In this document: in pieces, positions 1 through 7,764 of the stretch
Numbering within the stretch: position 1 is the first letter of the stretch
Layout of the letters: each line of letters starts with the position of its first letter
Origin: an uncultured Prevotellaceae bacterium
GTDB lineage: Bacteria; Bacteroidota; Bacteroidia; Bacteroidales; Bacteroidaceae
DNA length: 41,171 nucleotides
Direction: 5' to 3'
Assembly: GCA_946185805.1 (NCBI GenBank)
Contig: CAMHKU010000013.1
Span: forward strand, 1-41,171
The notes under the pieces: model-generated
The model's input: only the letters and a program-made list of their open reading frames with translations
What the model was told of the DNA's origin: nothing
Database searches by the model: none
Program-made: the position numbers and the translations under genes

Positions 1-30
1 CTGCGCTGTCGGCAGGTTGCGGATAATCAT
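1..30 (-). CDS. Possible 5' end of a gene running off the window
   Basis: On the minus strand an ATG at position 30 opens a frame reading MIIRNLPTAQ that runs off the left edge. It lies 31 bp after the stop of the C10 protease on the same strand, so it could be the next gene of that transcript. Ten codons are too few to identify a family, and a chance ATG is quite possible. Confidence 0.25.
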   Translation of the reverse strand, partial: MIIRNLPTAQ

Positions 31-39
31 TTAAGATAG

Positions 40-60
40 TTAACGCCACTGATGCGTTAA
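40..60. other. Small hairpin between C10 protease and window edge
   Basis: TTAACGC (40-46) and GCGTTAA (54-60) form a perfect 7-bp inverted repeat around a 7-nt loop, directly after the protease stop codon on the minus strand. No clear U-tract follows in that direction, so a terminator role is only possible. Confidence 0.35.
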
Positions 61-61
61 T

Positions 62-2152
62 TTACTTGATGTATTTCTTGCCGTCTTTGATGTAGAATTG
101 GTGGCGCTTGGGGGTGGCTATGCTGCGCCCCAGCAGGTCAAAGGATTTACTATTTACGGATTTACTATTTACTATTTTGGTGATGCCTACAGGCGTGGCG
201 GGGAAGGCGATGTTGGCGTAGCCGATGACGCCCTTGGTGTCGGTAGCCTCGAAGAGCAGCAGCAGGTAGTTGCCGGCCTTCCAGGGCTTCAGCGAGAAGG
301 TGATGCCTGTGGTCTCGCCGGCCTTGAGGTAGGCACCCTCCGGCAGGTCCACCGTCAGGCGGTCGTAGAGCATGGGGTCGTTGAGCACGGCATTGTAAGC
401 CGCCTCGCCACTGAGGTCTTCGGTGCAGTAGGGACGTATGAGCAGCTTGCCCTGATATTCTGCTGCACCCAGGTTCTTGATATACATCGTTATGTCGTTG
501 GCAGTACCTACGGCCCCCGTGCCACCAGTTACCTCGGCCTTGACAATCTCAAACTGCGCAGCGGGCATGGTGCGCACGGTGACGGTGCCGCTCTTCACGG
601 TCTTCTCGAAATACATGTCCGGGCGGCCTATGAGCTGCCAGCCGGCGTAAGTGCCGTCGGCCTTCTTCCTGCGCACGCGGATGTAGAGGCGCTCCGTGCG
701 GTCGGCACCCAGGTCGAAAGGCATGGCGCTGAAGTTCACATTATAGTACAGTCCGCTCTTGAACTCCTGCTCTAAGGGCCGGTTGTCAACGGCGGTGTAG
801 GTGCCGTCGGCGTTGAGCGTGAACAGCTGCACCTGAGCCGTGAGGGCGGGGTAGCGGAAGTCGTTGTAGGTGATTTGCGCGTTCATGACATTCTGCTCCG
901 ACCAGTAGTTGCAGTACGGCAGGAACAGCGGCTCCTCGGTGGCGGCGGTAGTGCCGGCGGTGGGTTTCCTGATGCCTACGACGGCGTCCTGGTTGTAGTT
1001 GAACCCGGAGCCGTCTTCCAGTGCCCGCTCGCCCGACTGGTTGGGCTCGAGCACGGAGAGTGAGAAGTACGTGTCAGACAGGCCCTGCCATCCCCAGTTG
1101 ATGTGGAACTTGCCCTGGCCGTCGTAGCCGTCGCAGACGAAGCAGTGGCCGCCGCGGTCGGAGGTGCCGCCATAGACCACGGGTCGCCCCTCGGCCACCT
1201 CGGTGTAGATCATGTTCTCCCACTCGTCGATGGTATAGTTGAAGCGGCTGACGAGGCGCGCGCCCTTGTCGTAGTTGAAGTAGTTGCGCAGGGCGATGGC
1301 CACATGGGCGTCATCGCTGAGCGACGTCGTGGTGCTGTAGCTCATCTGTACGGCCTGTCCGCAGTAGCGCATCAGTGTGGCCACGGCCTTGCGCTGGGCG
1401 GCGGTGACATCGGCCAGCAGCTGGCGCTCGCCAAGGATGGGATCGGCGGGGCCGAGGTAGGCATTACGCATGTTGCCCCAGTCGAAGGTGGTGGCAGGCA
1501 GGGCGTCGAAGGTGAAGCTTTCGGTCACGCCGTCGGCCATGTTGCTCACCTCGTCGGTATAGGCGGGGATGACGGCCGTAGGCTCCTGCGGCCACTGGTG
1601 GTAGTTCATCACCTGAGCCATGGCCGTGGCCACACAGCCGGTGACATAGCGCTGACCTATATAACCCTTTACCTTACCATTATATATAGGGCACTCGTCG
1701 TTGTAGGGCGCTTCCTGTGCCCAGGTGGTCTTCAGCAGCGGCTCCACGGCGGGGCGCCGGTCGCTCTCCCGGGCGGGGGCTGCGATGGCTGTGTTGCCTA
1801 AAGCACTGATGGCCTCGCTGTAAGTATTGAGCCAGGCGCGCAGGGCCTCGGGCATGTCGGCGGCCGAGAGCTGGCTGCTGGTGCTGTAGCCCAGGACGGG
1901 CAGGGCGCGCTCGTCGCCGCTGGCAATGACGAAGCCGCCGCCGGCCACGTTGAAGGCGTAGACGCGGTCGTTGCCGACGGCCACGGGCGCCAGCTGCGGG
2001 CGCTGCTTCATGGCCTGGCGGGCACCGTTCTCGGCGGGTGCCGACTGCAGGAACTTGATGGCGCGCTCCATAGCCTCCTGCTGGCTGATGGCCTGTGCGC
2101 TGACGGTCAGCACGACGGCCAACAGTAATAATAAGGTAGATGTTCTTTTCAT
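62..2152 (-). CDS. Secreted C10-family (streptopain-like) cysteine protease
   Basis: 696-residue secreted protease. Residues 1-20 are a signal peptide ending AQA. About 22-115 resemble the Spi/C10 inhibitory propeptide. The catalytic Cys is C173 in YVTGCVATAMAQVMNYHQWP and the catalytic His is H336 in GGHCFVCDGY, followed by INWGW, the usual C10 order. About 400-640 looks like beta-rich C-terminal domains. The last 25 residues (FDLLGRSIATP...YIKDGKKYIK) resemble the short lysine-rich C-terminal sorting tails of Bacteroidetes type IX secretion substrates. C10 enzymes degrade host or dietary proteins outside the cell. The start is supported by a promoter about 40 nt upstream. Oddity: just before the tail the peptide VNSKSVNSKS is encoded by an AT-rich repeat that is also present between genes (see repeat at 144-172). 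Confident for family; substrate unknown. Confidence 0.93.
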   Translation of the reverse strand: MKRTSTLLLLLAVVLTVSAQAISQQEAMERAIKFLQSAPAENGARQAMKQRPQLAPVAVGNDRVYAFNVAGGGFVIASGDERALPVLGYSTSSQLSAADMPEALRAWLNTYSEAISALGNTAIAAPARESDRRPAVEPLLKTTWAQEAPYNDECPIYNGKVKGYIGQRYVTGCVATAMAQVMNYHQWPQEPTAVIPAYTDEVSNMADGVTESFTFDALPATTFDWGNMRNAYLGPADPILGERQLLADVTAAQRKAVATLMRYCGQAVQMSYSTTTSLSDDAHVAIALRNYFNYDKGARLVSRFNYTIDEWENMIYTEVAEGRPVVYGGTSDRGGHCFVCDGYDGQGKFHINWGWQGLSDTYFSLSVLEPNQSGERALEDGSGFNYNQDAVVGIRKPTAGTTAATEEPLFLPYCNYWSEQNVMNAQITYNDFRYPALTAQVQLFTLNADGTYTAVDNRPLEQEFKSGLYYNVNFSAMPFDLGADRTERLYIRVRRKKADGTYAGWQLIGRPDMYFEKTVKSGTVTVRTMPAAQFEIVKAEVTGGTGAVGTANDITMYIKNLGAAEYQGKLLIRPYCTEDLSGEAAYNAVLNDPMLYDRLTVDLPEGAYLKAGETTGITFSLKPWKAGNYLLLLFEATDTKGVIGYANIAFPATPVGITKIVNSKSVNSKSFDLLGRSIATPKRHQFYIKDGKKYIK
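144..172 (-). repeat. AT-rich 7-bp-type repeat inside the protease gene
   Basis: Read on the minus strand this is GTAAATAGTAAATC, two variable bases, then TAAATAGTAAATC. It matches the intergenic repeat at 2939-2967 at 27 of 29 positions. It is in frame and encodes VNSKSVNSKS just before the C-terminal sorting-like tail. Confidence 0.8.
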
Positions 2153-2188
2153 ATTTCTGTGTAGTTATCTAGTTAGCACATGACGGTG

Positions 2189-2218
2189 CAAAGGTACTAA
2201 TTAAACTGACAACGCAAA
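2189..2218 (-). promoter_or_regulatory. Promoter of the C10 protease
   Basis: Minus-strand TACCTTTG (complement of 2189-2196) matches the Bacteroidetes -7 box TAnnTTTG. TTTG (complement of 2215-2218) lies 18 bp upstream as a -33 box. Transcription would begin near 2184, giving a leader of about 32 nt. Confidence 0.75.
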
Positions 2219-2277
2219 GCAAATTCAGCGAATTTTTTCACGTAAATGTAGCAAAGAGTTAAAAATTAAAGAAATTG

Positions 2278-2309
2278 TTTGGCTGTTTGCCGAAAAGTTC
2301 GTACCTTTG
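2278..2309 (+). promoter_or_regulatory. Promoter of the DUF177-rpmF-fabH-era operon
   Basis: TTTG (2278-2281) and TACCTTTG (2302-2309) have 20-bp spacing, a good match to Bacteroidetes -33/-7 boxes. It lies back to back with the protease promoter. It rules out upstream ATG 2279 and favours ATG 2330 as the start of the next gene. Confidence 0.8.
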
Positions 2310-2329
2310 CAGCCCAAAAGTGTGTGACA

Positions 2330-2851
2330 ATGTGTAGTTTAGAGCGTTATAAGATTGATTTGAAGGGTCTTACGGAGGAGGTTACAGCCTTTGAATGGGA
2401 CGTGGACAAGCAGTTTTTCGACGCCTTAGACCAGACGGAGGTAAACGATGGAGCATTGCATGTGTCGCTGTCTATACGCAAGGCATCCGGCTTTTTTGAA
2501 CTCCTGTTTCATGCCGTCGGCACTGTCAGCATACCGTGCGACCGCTGTCTCGACCCCATGGACCAGCCTATAGAGGCTGACAACCGGCTGGTGGTCAAGC
2601 TCGGTAGCACACCCTCAGAGGATGATGACACCGTGACCGTTGACGAGGACGAAGGCGTAATCGACACGGCGTGGTTCATCTATGAGTTGATAGCATTGGC
2701 CATCCCCATCCAGCATGTGCACGAGACTGGTAAGTGTAATCCTGCTATGACGCAAGCTCTGGAAGAGCTGTCGGCCGACCGAAGCGGCGATGCGGAGTCC
2801 ACCAAAGCCATTGACCCCCGATGGGAAGCGCTTTTAAAATTGAAAAATTAA
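2330..2851 (+). CDS. YceD/DUF177 family protein
   Basis: 173-residue protein starting MCSLERYKIDLKGL. An upstream in-frame ATG at 2279 lies before the promoter -7 box, so 2330 is preferred. The protein carries CDRCLDP around residue 80, an acidic stretch (SEDDDTVTVDEDEG) and a C-terminal DPRWEALLKLKN, all typical of the YceD/DUF177 family. In bacteria this family is almost always next to rpmF and is linked to 23S rRNA and large-subunit biogenesis. Here rpmF follows after a 119-bp spacer carrying repeats. Only the first Cys pair of a possible metal site is seen. The function is inferred from family and neighbourhood. Confidence 0.88.
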   Translation: MCSLERYKIDLKGLTEEVTAFEWDVDKQFFDALDQTEVNDGALHVSLSIRKASGFFELLFHAVGTVSIPCDRCLDPMDQPIEADNRLVVKLGSTPSEDDDTVTVDEDEGVIDTAWFIYELIALAIPIQHVHETGKCNPAMTQALEELSADRSGDAESTKAIDPRWEALLKLKN

Positions 2852-2897
2852 AAAATTAAAAGGTGGCGGCGGGTAAACTGTTAGCCCCAAAGTTAAA

Positions 2898-2922
2898 GAG
2901 CGTGAAGAATTTGCTTGCGCTC
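2898..2922 (+). repeat. Leader hairpin with TGAAGAATTTGCT motif before rpmF
   Basis: GAGCG (2898-2902) and CGCTC (2918-2922) can pair around a loop containing TGAAGAATTTGCT (2903-2915). The same 13-nt motif is found before the genes at 5147 and 14652. Here it is followed by the AT-rich repeat and then the rpmF start. Confidence 0.55.
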
Positions 2923-2938
2923 TGACGGAAAGAAAATT

Positions 2939-2967
2939 GTAAATAGTAAATCGTTAAATAGTAAATC
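2939..2967 (+). repeat. AT-rich GTAAATA/C heptamer repeat before rpmF
   Basis: Four GTAAATA/GTAAATC-type units with one phase slip end 3 nt before the rpmF start codon. The same 29-nt sequence with two differences lies inside the C10 protease gene at 144-172. Confidence 0.75.
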
Positions 2968-2970
2968 ATC

Positions 2971-3162
2971 ATGGCACATCCTAAAAGAAGACAATCGAAG
3001 ACTCGTACCCTGAAGCGTCGTACCCACGACAAGGCAGTAGCTCCCACACTGGCAGTATGCCCCAACTGCGGTGCTTACTATGTGTACCACACAGTATGCC
3101 CCACCTGCGGTTACTACCGTGGTAAGGTAGCTATCAAGAAAGAGGACGAAGTAGCAGAATAA
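2971..3162 (+). CDS. rpmF: 50S ribosomal protein L32
   Basis: 63-residue L32, a small large-subunit protein. The N-terminal MAHPKRRQSKTRTLKRR is the typical basic rRNA-binding head. CPNCGAYYVYHTVCPTCGYY holds two CxxC pairs forming a zinc-ribbon, so this is the zinc-binding form. Its stop overlaps the fabH start (TAATG). Position between DUF177 and a fatty-acid gene matches the conserved yceD-rpmF-fab neighbourhood, though plsX, usual between rpmF and fabH in many bacteria, is absent here. Confidence 0.97.
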   Translation: MAHPKRRQSKTRTLKRRTHDKAVAPTLAVCPNCGAYYVYHTVCPTCGYYRGKVAIKKEDEVAE

Positions 3163-4172
3163 TGAGTAGGACGAACGCGATTATCACTGGCATTGGCGGC
3201 TATGTGCCCGACTACATCCTCACCAATGAGGAGTTGTCGCGGCTGGTAGACACCAACGACGAGTGGATTATGACGCGTGTGGGCATCAAGGAGCGTCGTA
3301 TACTGGTGGAGGAAGGCCTAGGCACGAGCTACATGGCTCGCAAGGCTGCCAAGCAGCTGATGAAGAAGACCGGCACCGACCCTGACAGCATCGACGCCCT
3401 GATAGTGGCCACCTCGACGGCCGACTACAAGTTTCCCTCTACGGCGAGCATCGTCTTAGGCAAGTTAGGACTGAAGAACGCCTATGCCTACGACTTCTGG
3501 GCCGCCTGCTGCGGATTCCTCTATGCCTTAGATCAGGCAGCGATGATGATACAGTCGGGACGCATGAAGAAGATTATCGTCATTGGCGCCGACAAGATGT
3601 CGTCGGTCACCGACTACAAAGACCGGCAAACCTGTCCGCTCTTTGGCGACGGTGCCGCCGCCGTGCTCGTGGAGGCTACCGAGGAGGAGAACGTCGGCGT
3701 GCAGGACTCTTACTTCCGCTGCGACGGCAAGGGACTGCCCTTCCTCCACATGAAGGCCGGCGGCTCTGTCAGTCCTCCCAGCCACTTCACCGTCGACCAC
3801 CGTCTGCACTACCTCTATCAGGAGGGGCGCACGGTGTTCCGCTATGCGGTGACCAACATGAGCGAGGACTGCGCACTCATTGCCGAGCGCAATCATCTGG
3901 ATAAGGACAACATCCGCTTTGTGGTGCCCCATCAGGCCAACATGCGCATCATTGAGGCCGTGGCCAAGCGTCTGGACCTGTCGATGGACCAGGTGATGGT
4001 CAACATTGAGCACTACGGCAACACCTCGGCGGCCACCATCCCCCTGGCACTCTGGGAGCACGAGCACCTGCTGAAGAAGGGTGACAACTTGATACTCACT
4101 GCTTTTGGCGCAGGCTTTGTCCACGGAGCAAGTTATCTGAAATGGGCCTATGACGGAGAACAAAACGCATAA
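3162..4172 (+). CDS. fabH: 3-oxoacyl-ACP synthase III (KASIII)
   Basis: 336-residue FabH, which condenses acetyl-CoA with malonyl-ACP to start fatty-acid synthesis. The triad is visible: Cys116 in DFWAACCGFLYALDQA, His in FVVPHQANMRII and Asn in IEHYGNTSAATIPLAL. Length and fold order (two thiolase-like halves) are normal. The start codon overlaps the rpmF stop by one base, and the 3' end overlaps era by 23 bp, so the genes are co-transcribed and probably translationally coupled. Confidence 0.96.
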   Translation: MSRTNAIITGIGGYVPDYILTNEELSRLVDTNDEWIMTRVGIKERRILVEEGLGTSYMARKAAKQLMKKTGTDPDSIDALIVATSTADYKFPSTASIVLGKLGLKNAYAYDFWAACCGFLYALDQAAMMIQSGRMKKIIVIGADKMSSVTDYKDRQTCPLFGDGAAAVLVEATEEENVGVQDSYFRCDGKGLPFLHMKAGGSVSPPSHFTVDHRLHYLYQEGRTVFRYAVTNMSEDCALIAERNHLDKDNIRFVVPHQANMRIIEAVAKRLDLSMDQVMVNIEHYGNTSAATIPLALWEHEHLLKKGDNLILTAFGAGFVHGASYLKWAYDGEQNA

Positions 4173-5055
4173 AGCCGGATTCGTAAACATCGTTGGCAAC
4201 CCCAACGTAGGTAAAAGTACGCTCATGAACCAACTGGTTGGTGAGCGTATTTCGATTGCTACCTTCAAGGCGCAGACCACGCGCCACCGCATCATGGGCA
4301 TTGTCAATACCCCCGACATGCAGATTGTGTTCAGCGACACGCCGGGCGTGCTGAAGCCCAACTACAAGCTGCAGGAGTCGATGCTTGCCTTCTCGGAGTC
4401 GGCATTGACCGATGCCGACGTGTTGCTCTACGTCACCGACGTGGTGGAGAATCCCGAGAAGAACATGGCGTTTCTGGAGAAGGTGCAGCGGATGGATATC
4501 CCCGTGCTGCTACTGATTAATAAGATTGACAGCCTGAAAGCCTCCCCTGGGGAGGCCCTTGGCGACATCGTCGACAAGTGGCACTCGCTGCTGCCCAAGG
4601 CGGAAATCCTGCCTATCTCGGCCAAGAATAAGTTTGGCATCGACCTGCTGCTCAAGCGCATCCAGGAACTGCTGCCCGAGAGTCCGGCGTTCTTCGACAA
4701 AGACCAGCTGACGGACAAGCCCGCCAGGTTCTTCGTCTCGGAGATTATCCGCGAGAAGATTCTGCTCTACTACGACAAGGAGATTCCCTATAGCGTCGAG
4801 GTGGTGGTGGAGCGTTTCAAGGAGGACGACCGCAAGATTGTTATCAACGCCGTCATCTATGTAGAGCGCGACAGCCAGAAGGGTATCATCATTGGTCATC
4901 AGGGTGTGGCGCTGAAGAAGGTGTCTACCGAGGCACGTAAGGCCTTGGAGAAATTCTTCGACAAGCACATCTACCTGGAACTCTTCGTTAAGGTGGACAA
5001 GGACTGGCGCTCGTCGCAGCGCGAACTCGACAACTTCGGCTACAACCCGGAGTAG
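4150..5055 (+). CDS. era: GTPase Era
   Basis: 301-residue Era, a GTPase that binds 16S rRNA and helps 30S assembly. G motifs: GNPNVGKST (16-24), effector loop with TTRHR, DTPG, NKID; a C-terminal KH domain includes GIIIGHQGVALKKV. The start lies inside the fabH end (23-bp overlap) and gives a normal N terminus. Oddity: right after NKID the sequence SLKASPGEALGD replaces a shorter segment remembered from Bacteroides Era. That segment is encoded by the palindrome GCCTCCCC/GGGGAGGC (4540-4556), a candidate small in-frame insertion of about three residues. Confidence 0.96.
   Translation: MTENKTHKAGFVNIVGNPNVGKSTLMNQLVGERISIATFKAQTTRHRIMGIVNTPDMQIVFSDTPGVLKPNYKLQESMLAFSESALTDADVLLYVTDVVENPEKNMAFLEKVQRMDIPVLLLINKIDSLKASPGEALGDIVDKWHSLLPKAEILPISAKNKFGIDLLLKRIQELLPESPAFFDKDQLTDKPARFFVSEIIREKILLYYDKEIPYSVEVVVERFKEDDRKIVINAVIYVERDSQKGIIIGHQGVALKKVSTEARKALEKFFDKHIYLELFVKVDKDWRSSQRELDNFGYNPE
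4540..4556. repeat. Palindrome inside era
   Basis: GCCTCCCC (4540-4547), one base, GGGGAGGC (4549-4556): a perfect 8-bp inverted repeat in the coding sequence at a loop after the G4 motif. It may be a small relative of the in-frame palindromes seen in other genes here, but the length change is small and chance is possible. Confidence 0.4.
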
Positions 5056-5066
5056 ACGCTATGTAA

Positions 5067-5130
5067 GTGAAGAGTGAAGAATGAAGAGTGAAGAGTGAAG
5101 AATTTGCTGCCGCCATACCTGCGGCGGTGT
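5067..5130 (+). repeat. GTGAAGA heptamer array plus leader cassette
   Basis: Five 7-bp units of GTGAAGA/ATGAAGA type (5067-5101) run into the cassette TGAAGAATTTGCT (5096-5108) and CCGCCATACCTG (5110-5121). CCGCC then pairs with GGCGG (5123-5127). The cassette matches 14603-14628 in 25 of 26 positions. The start codon follows at 5147. Confidence 0.8.
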
Positions 5131-5146
5131 AATTAAGAATAATATT

Positions 5147-5779
5147 ATGAGAAAAATCGTGATGTTCGTGGTGCTGCTGGTGTCGTCGCTGACCGCTGCA
5201 GCACAGCAAATGGAAGAGGGAATGTTTGCCGTTCAGCCCAAGGTGGGACTGAATTTCGCCACGCTGAGCGATGCCGACAAGGGCATTGCCGACCTGCACT
5301 TTGGCGTTGAGGCCGAGTATATGGCTACCGACCACTTTAGTCTGGGTATAGGAGCGCTGGTGTCGAACCAAGGTGGCAAGTACGATTACTTTGATGCGCA
5401 AACTAATGAGAAGCAGAGTTACAAGGTAGACCTCGACTATGTGCAAATTCCCATCCTTGCCAGCGTTTACCTGCTGCCGGGACTGGCCATCAAGGTTGGC
5501 GTGCAGCCGGGCTTCAAGATGCGCGCCAAGGCGAAGTTTGACGACCATACCGTCGACCTCGACAAGATGTATACGATTGAGAGCACCCTCTTTGGCGAGG
5601 AAGTCAAGGTGAGTAAGTTCGACCTCTCCATTCCCGTCGGCCTCTCTTATCAATATAGCAACATCTGCGTGGATGCCCGCTACAACTTCGGACTGCTCAA
5701 GGTCGTCAACGTCGGCGAGGCTTTCTACAACCGCTGCTTCATGCTCTCCGTAGGCTATAAGTTCGTATTCGGAGATTAA
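5147..5779 (+). CDS. Outer-membrane beta-barrel protein, PorT-like
   Basis: 210-residue exported protein. Residues 1-20 (MRKIVMFVVLLVSSLTAAAQ) are a signal peptide. The rest alternates polar and hydrophobic residues with glycines (VQPKVGLNFATL, FSLGIGALVSNQGGKYDY, YVQIPILASVYLLPGLAIKVGVQPGF) and ends in an aromatic strand (LSVGYKFVFGD), the pattern of small outer-membrane barrels of the PorT/OMP_b-brl_2 group. No promoter box is seen between era and this gene, so read-through from era is likely. The specific function is unknown. Confidence 0.82.
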   Translation: MRKIVMFVVLLVSSLTAAAQQMEEGMFAVQPKVGLNFATLSDADKGIADLHFGVEAEYMATDHFSLGIGALVSNQGGKYDYFDAQTNEKQSYKVDLDYVQIPILASVYLLPGLAIKVGVQPGFKMRAKAKFDDHTVDLDKMYTIESTLFGEEVKVSKFDLSIPVGLSYQYSNICVDARYNFGLLKVVNVGEAFYNRCFMLSVGYKFVFGD

Positions 5780-5843
5780 AGGTATTGCCGTTTCCCACCG
5801 ACAGTCGATTGACAGCACACCGTGACACCACAAATAAAATTCG

Positions 5844-5851
5844 TACTTTTG
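5844..5851 (+). promoter_or_regulatory. Promoter -7 box of der
   Basis: TACTTTTG fits TAnnTTTG and lies 30 bp before the der start. The -33 box is not obvious. Confidence 0.6.
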
Positions 5852-5881
5852 CATTCAGATTGAAAAAACATTGATACAATT

Positions 5882-7222
5882 ATGGGAAACTTGGTAGCCA
5901 TCGTGGGCCGTCCGAACGTGGGAAAGTCCACACTCTTTAACCGTCTGACAAACTCCCGTCAGGCCATCGTCAGCGATGAGGCCGGCACCACGCGCGACCG
6001 CCAGTATGGCAAGTGCGAATGGTGTGGCCGTGAGTTCTCCGTCGTCGATACCGGCGGCTGGGTGGTCAACTCTGACGACATCTTCGAGGAAGAGATCCGC
6101 AAGCAGGTGCTCGTGGCCACTGAGGAGGCCGACCTCGTGCTCTTCCTCGTCGACATCAAAAACGGTGTCACCGACCTCGACCAGGACGTGGCACGCATCC
6201 TCCGCGGACAGGGTGGCAAGAGCGCACGTAAGGGCAGCCTGCCGCCAGTGCTGCTCGTGGCCAACAAGGCCGACGACGGCAAGGATCTCTATTACCAGTA
6301 CGACTTCTACAAGCTCGGCCTCGGCGACCCCTACTGCGTGAGCGCTGCCACAGGCTCCGGCACTGGCGACCTGCTGGACAAGATTCTGGAGCTGCTGCCC
6401 GAGAAGCCGAAGGACGATGCCGAGGACGGCATACCCCGCTTCGCCGTCGTCGGGCGGCCCAATGCCGGCAAGTCGAGCCTGATCAATGCCTTCATAGGCG
6501 AAGACCGCCACATCGTGACCGACATCGCTGGCACCACGCGCGACAGCATCTATACCCGCTACGATAAGTTTGGCTTCGACTTCTACCTCGTCGACACCGC
6601 CGGCATCCGTCGTAAGAACAAGGTCAGTGAAGACCTGGAGTTCTACAGCGTCATGCGCAGCATCCGCTCTATCGAGAACAGCGACGTCTGTATCCTCATG
6701 ATTGACGCCACCCGAGGCATCGAGGCGCAGGATATGAACATCTTCCAGCTCATCCAGAAGAACAACAAGAGCCTGGTAGTGGTGGTCAACAAGTGGGACC
6801 TCGTAGAGGACAAGTCGCAGGAGGTCATCAAGACCTTTGAGTCGGCTATCCGCGAGCGCATGGCGCCGTTCGTCGACTTCCCCATCATCTTTGCTTCGGC
6901 ACTTACCAAGCAGCGTATCTTCAAGGTTCTGGAGACGGCTAAGGAGGTGTACCTCAACCGCAAGGCGCGCATCGGCACGACGAAGCTCAACGAGGTGATG
7001 CTGCCGCTGATAGAGCAGACGCCGCCGCCGTCGGTCAAGGGTAAGTATATCAAGATTAAGTACGTCAGCCAGGTGCCCGACACGCAGATTCCCACCTTCG
7101 TCTTCTACGCCAACCTGCCGCAGTATGTCAAGGAGCCTTACAAGCGGTTCCTCGAGAACAAGATCCGCGAGAACTGGACGCTTACCGGCTCGCCCATCAA
7201 CGTGTTTATCAGGCAGAAATGA
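5882..7222 (+). CDS. der: Ribosome-associated GTPase Der (EngA)
   Basis: 446-residue Der, a double GTPase required for 50S assembly. First G domain: GRPNVGKST (9-17), DTGG, NKAD. Second: [19 protein letters not shown]-terminal KH-like domain ends [11 protein letters not shown], as in the family. Length is normal. The 3' end overlaps the next gene's start (ATGA, 7219-7222). A long open frame on the opposite strand is a codon-usage shadow. Confidence 0.97.
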   Translation: MGNLVAIVGRPNVGKSTLFNRLTNSRQAIVSDEAGTTRDRQYGKCEWCGREFSVVDTGGWVVNSDDIFEEEIRKQVLVATEEADLVLFLVDIKNGVTDLDQDVARILRGQGGKSARKGSLPPVLLVANKADDGKDLYYQYDFYKLGLGDPYCVSAATGSGTGDLLDKILELLPEKPKDDAEDGIPRFAVVGRPNAGKSSLINAFIGEDRHIVTDIAGTTRDSIYTRYDKFGFDFYLVDTAGIRRKNKVSEDLEFYSVMRSIRSIENSDVCILMIDATRGIEAQDMNIFQLIQKNNKSLVVVVNKWDLVEDKSQEVIKTFESAIRERMAPFVDFPIIFASALTKQRIFKVLETAKEVYLNRKARIGTTKLNEVMLPLIEQTPPPSVKGKYIKIKYVSQVPDTQIPTFVFYANLPQYVKEPYKRFLENKIRENWTLTGSPINVFIRQK

Positions 7223-7710
7223 GTGGGGCTGTGGGGCGGCTGGGAGTATTGGGGCTTCTGGGGCTTCTGGGGCTTCTGGGGCGACTGAGGCGGCTGAGAG
7301 CACTGGGGCGGCTGAGAGCAGTGGGGCTTCTGGGCTTTGTTGCTGGGGTGCTGGCTGTTTTGGCTGTCGGTTGTAGCAAGGTGTCGCCCGAGCAGGCGGC
7401 ATCGCTGGCTGCGGAAGGCTATTACGGACATTTGGCGCGCGGCGAGTACCGGCAGTTTTTCGAGGGTAGGGTAGGGGCCGACTCCCTGCCTGCCGGCTAT
7501 CGTGAGCAGTTGCTCGCGGGCTATGAGCAGTTTGTGGCACAGCAGCAGCATGCCCATCAGGGCATACACCGTGTCAGCGTGAGCAATGCCCAGCGCGATA
7601 CGCTCACGGGCACTGTCAACGTCTTCCTCATCCTGGCCTATGGCGACAGCATCAGCGAAGAGATTGTCGTGCCGATGGTGGAGCGCGGCGGCCGCTGGCT
7701 GATGAAATAG
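7219..7710 (+). CDS. Small lipoprotein with repeat-built signal peptide (DUF4878-like)
   Basis: 163-residue predicted lipoprotein. The start overlaps the der stop by 4 nt, and no other ATG is available before the mature part. Residues 1-51 form an unusually long, repetitive leader ([18 protein letters not shown]...) ending AVGC, a plausible lipobox with Cys52 as lipidated residue. The mature part (about 110 residues) has helices ([25 protein letters not shown]) then strands ([17 protein letters not shown]) and ends GGRWLMK, reminiscent of NTF2-like/DUF4878 lipoproteins. The leader is encoded by eleven 9-bp repeats (7233-7331) of the same family as an intergenic array at 37664-37861. Function unknown. 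Confidence 0.75.
   Translation: MSGAVGRLGVLGLLGLLGLLGRLRRLRALGRLRAVGLLGFVAGVLAVLAVGCSKVSPEQAASLAAEGYYGHLARGEYRQFFEGRVGADSLPAGYREQLLAGYEQFVAQQQHAHQGIHRVSVSNAQRDTLTGTVNVFLILAYGDSISEEIVVPMVERGGRWLMK
7233..7331 (+). repeat. GGGGCTTCT nonamer array coding for a signal peptide
   Basis: Eleven uninterrupted 9-bp units (GGGGCTTCT, GGGGCGGCT, GAGGCGGCT, GAGAGCACT and similar). Read on the other strand the units are GAAGCCCCA, GCCGCCCCA and GTCGCCCCA, matching GAGGCCCCA, TCCGCCCCA and TTCGCCCCA in the intergenic array before rluB. Confidence 0.85.
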
Positions 7711-7764
7711 CGCGCGTTCACCAATCTGTAGGTGCAGGGCTTGAGGGTATGCCAGGGCCGCGCA

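Noticed and set aside
5855..7540. 561-codon minus-strand open frame over der
   Set aside because: Shadow of der; its repetitive Pro/Ala region is the complement of the 9-bp array. No domain seen.
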